Shown here one piece after another: positions 57,025 to 64,000 of a DNA stretch of 64,000 nucleotides. A program made the translations under genes and the position numbers. The DNA lies in the NCBI RefSeq assembly GCF_020179605.1, contig NZ_JAINZO010000002.1:868001-932000 (forward strand). Reading direction: 5' to 3'. The DNA comes from Geomonas agri (GTDB lineage Bacteria > Desulfobacterota > Desulfuromonadia > Geobacterales > Geobacteraceae). The number at the start of each line of letters is the position of its first letter. Within the stretch, counting starts at the first letter, position 1. Below the pieces are notes generated by a model. That model was given only the letters and a program-made list of their open reading frames with translations. It was not told the origin of the DNA and made no database searches.

Positions 57025-57726
57025 TCATAATTCATTGGACTTCGATATATTTCGCAAGAAAATACAGCCACGGTTTAATGGGCAAGCAAAATGTTTGGGC
57101 TGATCTGTCCTGCAAACAAGGGCCGCTAGATCGAGAATTGCCCAGTTCATTTTTTGTGGATTGTCGCAGTCCACGATTTTCAAGCTCAGTTGTTGTAAGT
57201 ATTGATCGTGGCGTATATCTGCGAGCGTGCGTGGTCCAAAGTACCTTTCAAGAACCCTCGCCATGTTAACGTCAAGTAATGGCATAGGCTTACCTTCGCT
57301 GAACAATTGAATAGCATTGGCAATGTATTGGCCGACCCCGGGAAGGGCTTCGATCTCGGGTCTGGTCCTAGGAAACCTCCCATTCCGACGAGCCATTTCC
57401 TTTCCGAGCTGTGAAAGGATTGATGCCCTTCGCTGCCAAAGGCCAATCGGCCGAATGAAAACAGCTAATTCACTTTCGGAGGCCATTGCGAGTGCTTTCC
57501 AGGTTGGAAACGTAAATATAAATGCCGGGAAAAATGCAGCGACGGTTTCGGCCCTCGTTCTCTGTAAAAGAACCTCTGAGATTATTTTCTGGTAGAGTGA
57601 ACTTGATTTCTTCCGCCAGGGAAATTCTCGTGAATTTTGCTCATACCAACCGGTAATTATCAGCTGAAAGTCTTTAATTCTTCCACTACTTGGTAAATTG
57701 ATTGGCCGAGAATTTGATCGTGTCAA
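57025..57726 (-). CDS. HhH-GPD DNA glycosylase, MIG (thymine/mismatch) type, with Cys-to-His change in the Fe-S motif
   Basis: The 233-residue protein has the EndoIII/MutY fold: FPWRK (35-39), SEVLLQRTRAETV with Glu51, the helix-hairpin-helix LPGVGQYIANAI (128-139) and catalytic Asp152 in PLLDVNMARVLERYFG. Tyr134 follows GVGQ, as in the T/G glycosylase MIG, where MutY has Ser and EndoIII has Lys. There is no MutY C-terminal NUDIX-like domain. The cluster loop reads C205-x6-H212-x2-C215-x5-C221, so the second of four cysteines is His. MIG-type enzymes repair T/G mismatches from deaminated 5-methylcytosine next to cytosine methyltransferases. The start overlaps the HNH gene by 41 bp. Confidence 0.8.
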   Translation of the reverse strand: MTRSNSRPINLPSSGRIKDFQLIITGWYEQNSREFPWRKKSSSLYQKIISEVLLQRTRAETVAAFFPAFIFTFPTWKALAMASESELAVFIRPIGLWQRRASILSQLGKEMARRNGRFPRTRPEIEALPGVGQYIANAIQLFSEGKPMPLLDVNMARVLERYFGPRTLADIRHDQYLQQLSLKIVDCDNPQKMNWAILDLAALVCRTDQPKHFACPLNRGCIFLRNISKSNEL

Positions 57727-58573
57727 GGTTCGCTTCCTTCTTGGCTACTTCAAAATGGAGATTTTTTCTGAATACATTGAGGTTCTTGCCGTAGTGTGCT
57801 TCTCGATGGCAATTGGGGCAAATACCCGCTACGTTCAAGGGTATGTCCGGACCATCATCGGCAAGACGATCGAGATGATGCACCTCGAGAAATGGCTGTC
57901 CGTTTGGTGTGGTGAAGGGAGCTTGGCTGGAACAAGCTTCGCACACACCGGCTGCTCTGGCTAAAGCATAGTCCTTGATCTTTTTGGACCTTGCAAAGTA
58001 CTGGGCGCTCGGTCTATTCTTGGGCGATTTTGCTTTTGGCTCAGACAACTCTGCTCGCAAGGCTTTAAAATCGGAGCTGGGCGAGGGCACGAAGTCTGGT
58101 GAGCTGACGTCTAACGTTTCCTCGTGGTAATCACTAGTCGTTGGTACCAGTTCGAATTTGATTAGCCTGTTACTGATTCTCTTGCCTTCCATTGGGATAA
58201 ACCATTCCCAAGATAGGACATTGAACATTCCCTCGAAGCGGTATTTTTTTGAATGGTTACCTTGTTGCTTGACTTGAGAGGATGTAGGTTCCCGTGTACT
58301 AAACAAAAGGACAGTCCTCTCTCCAGCTGACAGTAGGGAATTGGCGTATGTTTCCGGGTCTTGGTCGCCCTTTTCACCCTGCCCGAAATAAACCCATCTG
58401 CCGTCCGCAAGGCGTTCATCTAGGTATCCGGCACGTGCTGAGTGCCTCCCTCCCGACGTCGCTATGACACACCCGGGTTCTAGCGCCCCCCAGATGATGC
58501 CTGATTGGCCTTGCTTGCTTCCCACGAAGCAGAGCAGTGCATTTCTCGGGTACTCCCTCCCCACCGCAAACAT
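57686..58573 (-). CDS. SRA-like / HNH endonuclease, probably modification-dependent (McrA-like)
   Basis: The 295-residue protein has an N-terminal beta domain (about 1-145; FVGSKQGQSGIIWG, RHSARAGYLDERLADGRWVYFGQGEKGDQ, LLFSTREP, YRFEGMFNVL) resembling the SRA-like domain of ScoMcrA-type nucleases, which flips modified bases. A linker is followed by an HNH nuclease (about 205-262): C211-x2-C214, H232-H233, N247, C252-x2-C255-H256, H260, with CPNCHREAHYG at the end. All nuclease and zinc residues are present. It would cut DNA containing a particular modification. It lies 2 bp downstream of the ATPase gene and overlaps the glycosylase gene, forming one operon. The SRA assignment is by pattern only. 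Confidence 0.75.
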   Translation of the reverse strand: MFAVGREYPRNALLCFVGSKQGQSGIIWGALEPGCVIATSGGRHSARAGYLDERLADGRWVYFGQGEKGDQDPETYANSLLSAGERTVLLFSTREPTSSQVKQQGNHSKKYRFEGMFNVLSWEWFIPMEGKRISNRLIKFELVPTTSDYHEETLDVSSPDFVPSPSSDFKALRAELSEPKAKSPKNRPSAQYFARSKKIKDYALARAAGVCEACSSQAPFTTPNGQPFLEVHHLDRLADDGPDIPLNVAGICPNCHREAHYGKNLNVFRKNLHFEVAKKEANLDTIKFSANQFTK

Positions 58574-58575
58574 GT

Positions 58576-61500
58576 TTACTCCTCGTCACTTGTAGCTTCG
58601 ATCAGTTCATAAAACGGGTCTGCACGTATGAACTTGCTTGGGACGTTAAGCGACTTGTACAGGCACTCGTGCTTTTGAAGCGTCTTTACCTTGTTTACCA
58701 TGGTCTCGGATATGTCGGGCATGCCAAGGGCAGAAAGCTCGTTGGGCGATATATTCGGTACCTTGTGTACGAACCAAGTCAGTAGGGGCTGCGCGTAGTT
58801 TACTCCGCCAGGCTTCTTGAAATGAGACAGGTACTGGGAAGCGAGCATGACACCTACCCCGAATTCCCTGTCTTGCAACAGGATCTGGTTAAGAACGTCA
58901 AAATTGTATTTCATTATGTTGTCTGCTTCATCGACGAGTAGATAGGAGTCGATAAATCTCAATTGCGGGGAAGTCCCTATGAATGGCTGCTTTTCTATCT
59001 TGAGCATGTAATCGAAAAACATGTTGAGGAATATTATGACCAGCATATTCTTTGTATCGTTTTGAGCCCCGAGCTTGTTAAGGCTAATGACGGTCACCCC
59101 GGTGAAAAATTCGTCGAATGACTGGAGTTTCGAGGGGTCAGATTCGAACAGTTCCTGGTCACACATGTCGCTTAGGATCGCGGAGGGTGAATCGGTTGCC
59201 GTTACAAGTGCCTGGTAGTTTTGAAATACCTGGTTGATCGTGGGGATGGTCCTAAGCAAGGCGGCATCTTCGTAACTTCGCTTGATGGCCTGCTTAACCT
59301 TCTCTTTTTGCGGGTATCCCATTCCTGGAAAGATTTTGTCCAAGATATCAATAAAAAACTTGGCCTTGCTGATCCATGGGGTCAGCACGCTTGACGAGCT
59401 GGTATCGAACAGGCTGAGGGGAATCCTGTACGGCTCAACTACCCTGGCTCCCACGGCCCTTGCGAAGCTCTCCTTTGAATAGTCCCCCTTGTAATCGAAG
59501 ATTAGGAACCTTGGGGAGTGCCCCCTGTTCTGCTTACCTGATCGCACCAGATTGAAAATCAGTCCCTGGATAAGCTGGGTTTTGCCGGTCCCCAGATCGC
59601 CCACGATTCCTATGTTCAGATGGGTTAGGTCAGTGTTGCTCGGGTGGAAAAACATGTCCGGTCCGCCGAACGCCGCAGTGGACTTTCCAACCCTGAACTT
59701 TACTCCGTCAGGGAACTGGTCATTTTTCTCGCCGTTGGCTGTCGCCACCGTGGGGGGGGCTGGGGCCGGATCACCTGCAAAAGGGAGAGATTGCTGGGGG
59801 TCCGTCGTTTTCCTCGCTGTTTCTAACTCTTTTGCTATGGCTTGCTGCAATTTTCCTAGGCACTCCGCGATGTCGATGTGGGGTAGTTGCGTAATTGCGC
59901 TCTCCATGTTAAATCCGTATATCGATTCGAAAATTGCCTCGGCCTCGTCGTGACAGGAGCTGAACCAGTCGAATACGATTTTTAGTTGCTGTTGGTACTT
60001 GTGCATTTCGTTTATCGGCTTTAGTTCTCTTGGCCTCATGTCACAGGCAGAAACGTTTTGCAGCTTGTACTCGACCGCCTTGGGTGACCTCCCCGTCAGC
60101 CTCGACACGAGCTTGTAGAGGTACATCTTCACCACGCCAGCCTGCTTGTCCATCAGGTCGTAGGCAAGCACCGCGAGGTAGCACTCGGAATCGCTCCACG
60201 GGCCGCTTGGCTCTGTTTCGGTTCCATCGTTTACGGCACTCGGAAAAATTTCGGGCGGTATGGTGGACGTTTCAAGGTTAGCCTGCCCCGTGCTCTCCAT
60301 CTCCGCCTCTCTCTGGTTGTCTGTCGTGCCCTGGCCCAGATCCACGAGCAACTCCCATCCGTTGAGTACCCCTTGAACCTTGCCGGTGAATGGCGGTTCT
60401 GGGGTGAATAGTAGTTCCCGCGCGTTTTCTTTTGAGATCCGAAGCGATTCCTGGAATCCGTCGCCGTCGAGATCCATTGAGTCAGAGGTTCCCGTTTCAT
60501 CGATGATTATTAGCCGGCCTCGGCGGTCCACTTCGAAAACTGCGGTTCCCGCCAGTACTGAGCATATTGCGCGCGAGTGTTTCTTGCCCCACTCGTCGCG
60601 TTGTTGGGCGGGGATAAATAGGCCCTGGACCCTGAAGGCGTATTCCATTAACTCGGCCACGAAGTTTAATCCCGCCACCTGCCAGAGGGTGTTCACGGGA
60701 GATAGCAATAAGCCCTCCATGAAGAGGGAAAAGCTGCTGGCTTGCTGCAAAGCTCTCTTCATGTCCTTGTCAGACATCAACTGGGACCTGAATTTAACCT
60801 CGACCGGGGTCAGGCGGACCCTGCTCCTCCCCTCTCCGAGGTAAATGCTTGCGACGAGCAGGTCTGGCCGCCTTTTCTCGCTGGACATGATGTTCCTGAG
60901 GACGTCAACCTGCTCCAGGAATGGGTCGATTGGGAGGATGAGGTTAATCCTTTCATCGTCGGGGCACATGATGCCTGTGCCGGAAAGGGGAGCCAGCAGC
61001 CTCGCAGCGATCAGGAGCCCGATCTCCCCGTGTGCGGTGGTACCTCCAGTAGCAAGGTGCTTGATAGTACAGATCCCCCTTCCCGAAACCTCCTTAAGAA
61101 TTCCCTTGACTACATCGTCACCCGGTGGGGCTCCACCGCTGACAGAGGCAAGTCCCAGCTTGACCGTCTCGATAATTGCCTGGGTGGGAGAAGCAAGGAG
61201 GAAGTATCCACTCGCCCCTCCTGGGCGCGCAGAGTATCCCGGTAAATCGTAGTCCCAAAGATATGCGTCACCGGAAGAATCGAAAAAGGTTGCAGGGTCC
61301 ACGGACGAGGAAGAGACCGCGCAGTAATATGCGTTTTTGAGGGTTTGTTGCAGCCGGAAGGTGTTGGGCGCGAAATTGAGGCTGTCGCCCGGAAGGCATC
61401 CTTCCAAAGTGGAACTTGCCGAGGAAACCAGCCTTTCCAGGGGGGTTGCGCTTTGTAGCGTGCTAGGCAACGACTTGCGTGCCTCCGCTAGGTAGCAAGC

Positions 61501-64000
61501 TGGTACCTGGCTGGGAACTTGGAACCTAACCCGGTGGCGGGTCAGGTTGCCCCTCGATGTCCCGGCATTTATCCCGTGTTTGGCCAGCTCGTAGTTTGAG
61601 CCCCCCAGATGGTTTATGATTCCGAGGTCAATCTTGCCATCGGGGCCGCACTCTTTGGCCTTCAGCCACCTGACCGTTCCGCTGGCCTCTGCAGCCAGGT
61701 TCGCGAGTATCTCTGAGGAAGGGTGCTGGGACTCGTCCCGGAGGTCAAACACCTCCAGTTCGCGTTTCCCGGCCCCGAACCAGGGGTCCTCTGAGCCGAG
61801 GTTCGCTTCGCTCCACGCCAGCATACCTGCGGTACATGAACTGTCGCCGAAGTTCTCGCTGCTAATTGAAACCTTGAACTTCGAGCGGGCCGACATCATG
61901 AGCGAGAGATCCTTCATGGATTTCTCGATTTGAGACACCGAAAAGCCAGATGACAGGCCCTCTATGCAGATGCCGAATTCGTCGTTGAATAGGTCCTTGA
62001 CGTGCTCGGCGTTTAGTCCCGCCAGTCGGCTCTCGTTCCACAGCACCGACCAGTAATCGTTGTTGGAAGCAACGGACAGGAAGGGAATCCTTGATCCAGG
62101 TCCTGCGACACCCGAGCACTGGAGCAGCAGCATGTCTGGCACGGCCATGGGGTTAAGCATCCCGGCCGCGGGACACCTGTTTGAACTGGAGATGGCTTCC
62201 CATAGGACTTCCTGGGCATTCACCATCCACGCCAGCTTTAGGGGGTGGTACGGGGGGAGCAGGATCGCGTCTGGGTTTTTGGAAAGGACTGCTTCACTTT
62301 CGCATGGGACGACGAGAACCGTGTCGAACCAGGTTGCCTCGGAGGGGGCCCTTTCTAGCCACTCGATGTAGGCGGCCAGGTAGTTAACTATCAGGTCACG
62401 GAAAATGGGGAGCTCGACCAGTTCCCCGAGGCGGGCTGTTTCAATGTACCCATTCATGTTACCCAGCAGGAGGGAGTGGATCTTTTCGCGGTACTCTAAA
62501 AGGCTTTCCGGTGGATCAAGCTTCTTGGGGCGTATGGTCGTTAGGGAGTTGTACCCCGACATGATCGGTAACTCGGTCCATTTGGGTTCTCCCCATGATT
62601 GGATCGCGTCATACCCCATGATGACGGGGTTGTAGGAATCCCTCGAACGCAGTGCCCAGAACTGGAACTCGTGGACGAGCCGCGGTCGCACGTCAACGCA
62701 GACGTTTGAATTTGCCTGGTTCAAGGCTATGAGCCTCTCGAACTCGCTTGCGACCCCCCTGGTTTCACCTTCCCTGATCTGGAGGATGATTGAATAGCTT
62801 GCCTTGCCCCCACTGGGAAGGAGGAACTGGGTGACCAGGGTGCCAGCGTCCACTGCGTCGAAGCCGGCTAGTATCGAGTTCGCCCGGGGTTCGAAGTTAA
62901 CGGTCGAATATTCAGTGCCTGATTCTGGTATGAACTGGCCACTTACTGGGGGAGTAATTAGGCTCGAATGGTAAAGTGCTATCTCGTAGCGTGCTCCCTG
63001 CGAAAATCCCGGGATGATGCACTCGTATTCCTTATCCTCTGCCCTGCCGGCCTTCTTTTGTTTGAAGGTTAGTACGTGTGCAGAACCGACGAGTTGCAAG
63101 ACGACCCCGGCAGCGTACCTATCGAGGCTTATTATCTTGACTGCACATGCGCCGCCTGACCCGGCTTTGAAGGAGTAGCTGGCCGGCGACGTGTGGTTAG
63201 CCACGGAATTGTCGGTCCAGGCAAACGGCGCGGCATGGGCCAAGGTGGTATTGCTGCTATTTTTCTTCTCGTAGGTAACCTCGAATGGAACCGGGTCTGT
63301 GGCCGGCGGCGTTACCCGGAATTCGGGCGAGCTAAGGACTACTTGTACCTCGCCCTCGCCGGAATTAATCAACCTGTTCGCCACCTCGACTCTCGTCGGT
63401 CGGCTTTCTGGCGGGGGAGGAGTGTCGGGTTGTCCGAGCAGCTTGCCCCATGTCCTGCAATCAAGGGTAACCCACCAATGAGGCAGGTTCTCGGGGGACT
63501 TGCAGGTCCTGAATGGCGAGTAATAGTAGCGGGGCGCCTCGTTGAACTCAGGCGAGTTACGGACTGCTTTCTCGAGGTGGCATTCAAATCCCTCGATCGC
63601 TGCCATGACGCTCGATCTTTCCTCGATCAGGTCTAGATCGTTGGCCCGTTCCCTCAATTCCGTGAAGAAACGTTTTTTCCCCTTTTCTACCAGAGCCGTT
63701 GCGATCCTGGCCAGGGTATCGCCGGACTCTTTCCGGTTTAGGGGACTTCCGCCCGGGTTTGGCATCCCGCATGCTGCAAGGAACAGGAGGTCTTTACTGG
63801 GGCTTGAAAGGTTGATGTTGACTAGGGAATGTATTGTTTGCCATGGCCGGGTCCTTTCCCCGGAGGAATCGAGGATAGCCCCGGCCAGGCGGATAGACTC
63901 GTTGCAGAGGTCCTTGGAAACACCGCTGGGGAGGTCTATACTCTCGATGATCGGCCCGAGCAACCTCTGCATGAATGCCGAGTCCTGCCAATCGCTGTTG
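58576..64000 (-). CDS. Giant HerA-like ATPase, DptH-like, with internal PD-(D/E)XK motif (5' end outside window)
   Basis: The frame is open to the window edge, so at least 1807 residues are present and the true start lies beyond. Positions are counted from Met at 63972. The N-terminal about 500 residues contain beta-rich domains. LLPPYHPLKLAWMVNAQEVLW (about 570) recalls DptH proteins. About 1035-1075 holds RPDLLVASIY...LTPVEVKFRSQ, a D-x(n)-ExK nuclease-type core. The C-terminal ATPase (about 1420-1798) has FRVGKSTAAFGGPDMFFHP, Walker A GDLGTGKT (about 1457), RFLIFDYKGDYSK, Walker B SYLLVDEADNIM (about 1679) and EFGVGVMLASQYLSHF, as in HerA/FtsK motors. DptH is the ATPase of the phosphorothioate-linked DptFGH restriction module. 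Which modification is involved here is unknown. Confidence 0.7.
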   Translation of the reverse strand, partial: NSDWQDSAFMQRLLGPIIESIDLPSGVSKDLCNESIRLAGAILDSSGERTRPWQTIHSLVNINLSSPSKDLLFLAACGMPNPGGSPLNRKESGDTLARIATALVEKGKKRFFTELRERANDLDLIEERSSVMAAIEGFECHLEKAVRNSPEFNEAPRYYYSPFRTCKSPENLPHWWVTLDCRTWGKLLGQPDTPPPPESRPTRVEVANRLINSGEGEVQVVLSSPEFRVTPPATDPVPFEVTYEKKNSSNTTLAHAAPFAWTDNSVANHTSPASYSFKAGSGGACAVKIISLDRYAAGVVLQLVGSAHVLTFKQKKAGRAEDKEYECIIPGFSQGARYEIALYHSSLITPPVSGQFIPESGTEYSTVNFEPRANSILAGFDAVDAGTLVTQFLLPSGGKASYSIILQIREGETRGVASEFERLIALNQANSNVCVDVRPRLVHEFQFWALRSRDSYNPVIMGYDAIQSWGEPKWTELPIMSGYNSLTTIRPKKLDPPESLLEYREKIHSLLLGNMNGYIETARLGELVELPIFRDLIVNYLAAYIEWLERAPSEATWFDTVLVVPCESEAVLSKNPDAILLPPYHPLKLAWMVNAQEVLWEAISSSNRCPAAGMLNPMAVPDMLLLQCSGVAGPGSRIPFLSVASNNDYWSVLWNESRLAGLNAEHVKDLFNDEFGICIEGLSSGFSVSQIEKSMKDLSLMMSARSKFKVSISSENFGDSSCTAGMLAWSEANLGSEDPWFGAGKRELEVFDLRDESQHPSSEILANLAAEASGTVRWLKAKECGPDGKIDLGIINHLGGSNYELAKHGINAGTSRGNLTRHRVRFQVPSQVPACYLAEARKSLPSTLQSATPLERLVSSASSTLEGCLPGDSLNFAPNTFRLQQTLKNAYYCAVSSSSVDPATFFDSSGDAYLWDYDLPGYSARPGGASGYFLLASPTQAIIETVKLGLASVSGGAPPGDDVVKGILKEVSGRGICTIKHLATGGTTAHGEIGLLIAARLLAPLSGTGIMCPDDERINLILPIDPFLEQVDVLRNIMSSEKRRPDLLVASIYLGEGRSRVRLTPVEVKFRSQLMSDKDMKRALQQASSFSLFMEGLLLSPVNTLWQVAGLNFVAELMEYAFRVQGLFIPAQQRDEWGKKHSRAICSVLAGTAVFEVDRRGRLIIIDETGTSDSMDLDGDGFQESLRISKENARELLFTPEPPFTGKVQGVLNGWELLVDLGQGTTDNQREAEMESTGQANLETSTIPPEIFPSAVNDGTETEPSGPWSDSECYLAVLAYDLMDKQAGVVKMYLYKLVSRLTGRSPKAVEYKLQNVSACDMRPRELKPINEMHKYQQQLKIVFDWFSSCHDEAEAIFESIYGFNMESAITQLPHIDIAECLGKLQQAIAKELETARKTTDPQQSLPFAGDPAPAPPTVATANGEKNDQFPDGVKFRVGKSTAAFGGPDMFFHPSNTDLTHLNIGIVGDLGTGKTQLIQGLIFNLVRSGKQNRGHSPRFLIFDYKGDYSKESFARAVGARVVEPYRIPLSLFDTSSSSVLTPWISKAKFFIDILDKIFPGMGYPQKEKVKQAIKRSYEDAALLRTIPTINQVFQNYQALVTATDSPSAILSDMCDQELFESDPSKLQSFDEFFTGVTVISLNKLGAQNDTKNMLVIIFLNMFFDYMLKIEKQPFIGTSPQLRFIDSYLLVDEADNIMKYNFDVLNQILLQDREFGVGVMLASQYLSHFKKPGGVNYAQPLLTWFVHKVPNISPNELSALGMPDISETMVNKVKTLQKHECLYKSLNVPSKFIRADPFYELIEATSDEE

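Larger units (their letters stand above)
56473..64000. mobile_element. Tn7-like element at attTn7, one end plus cargo (other end outside window)
   Basis: The element starts at TGTGG (56473), 25 bp after glmS, and runs past the window edge. Evidence: precise attTn7 position, a Tn7-right-end-like terminus with four TnsB-like repeats, GC content visibly lower than the chromosome, and a defence-like cargo operon. In Tn7 the right end is the glmS-proximal one and tnsA begins right inside it. Here no tns gene follows; the first gene, 466 bp inside the repeats, is a DNA glycosylase in the opposite orientation. The tns genes may lie at the far side, or the element may be a non-autonomous derivative. 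Confidence 0.75.

Noticed and set aside
56756..57103. Short open frames on both strands between the element end and the glycosylase gene
   Set aside because: No ribosome-binding sites, no domain-like sequence, and translations with random composition.
57025..57726. Glycosylase as a standard MutY
   Set aside because: It lacks the C-terminal NUDIX-like domain, has Tyr rather than Ser after GVG-x, and is encoded in a mobile operon.

Overview
The window looks like a high-GC anaerobic delta-proteobacterium of the Geobacteraceae (Geobacter/Geomonas/Citrifermentans type). The main evidence is a nine-haem b/c-type cytochrome of the CbcL kind, a single-chain pyruvate:ferredoxin oxidoreductase, an oxygen-reductase-type flavodiiron protein, and a typical housekeeping order: dnaJ / two PpiC foldases / mfd, then tRNA-Ser / SRP RNA / dnaX / ybaB / recR / nifJ. 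The assignment comes from gene content and my knowledge of these genomes, not from a database search.

Layout. 1-6.6 kb: end of a DnaJ-family gene, two secreted peptidyl-prolyl isomerases, mfd and a small divergent gene. 6.7-13.8 kb: tRNA-Ser(GGA), 4.5S RNA, dnaX, ybaB, recR, nifJ and a cold-shock gene. 13.9-22.1 kb: a pentapeptide-repeat protein, uvrA with a 54-residue zinc-ribbon gene behind it, srkA, a lipoprotein plus GGDEF signalling pair, and a shikimate-kinase-like gene. 22.5-27.1 kb: a chaperone-usher operon with two DUF4402 pilin-like subunits. 27.1-32.6 kb: envelope genes, namely a rhomboid-like protein with a zinc ribbon, a frameshifted lipoprotein remnant, two Pro/Ala-rich anchored or secreted proteins and a lytic transglycosylase. 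32.8-48.1 kb: yceH, gdhA, a PilT-like ATPase, a DUF4388 protein, a CitG-like protein, a class A penicillin-binding protein, HU, a RhlE-type helicase, a flavodiiron protein and priA. 48.3-56.4 kb: cbcL, a B12-binding radical SAM protein with a small partner, glmU and glmS.

The most notable part starts 25 bp after the glmS stop codon. This is the classical attTn7 position, and the sequence there has the layout of a Tn7 right end: a TGTGG terminus and four 20-bp direct repeats resembling TnsB sites. From that point to the window edge the base composition drops. The DNA carries a three-gene leftward operon: a giant HerA/DptH-like ATPase with an apparent internal PD-(D/E)XK motif (its 5' end is outside the window), an SRA-like/HNH nuclease that looks modification-dependent, and a MIG-type HhH-GPD glycosylase with one Fe-S cysteine replaced by His. 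I read this as a Tn7-like element carrying a candidate modification-linked defence system. No tns genes and no modification gene are visible in the window, so both the element's mobility and the system's full composition remain open.

Other points of interest are a GGDEF protein whose two guanine-contact positions are changed (Gly and Ser), which suggests a Hypr-type cGAMP synthase, the pseudo-rhomboid, the broken lipoprotein gene, and REP-like palindromes on both sides of priA.
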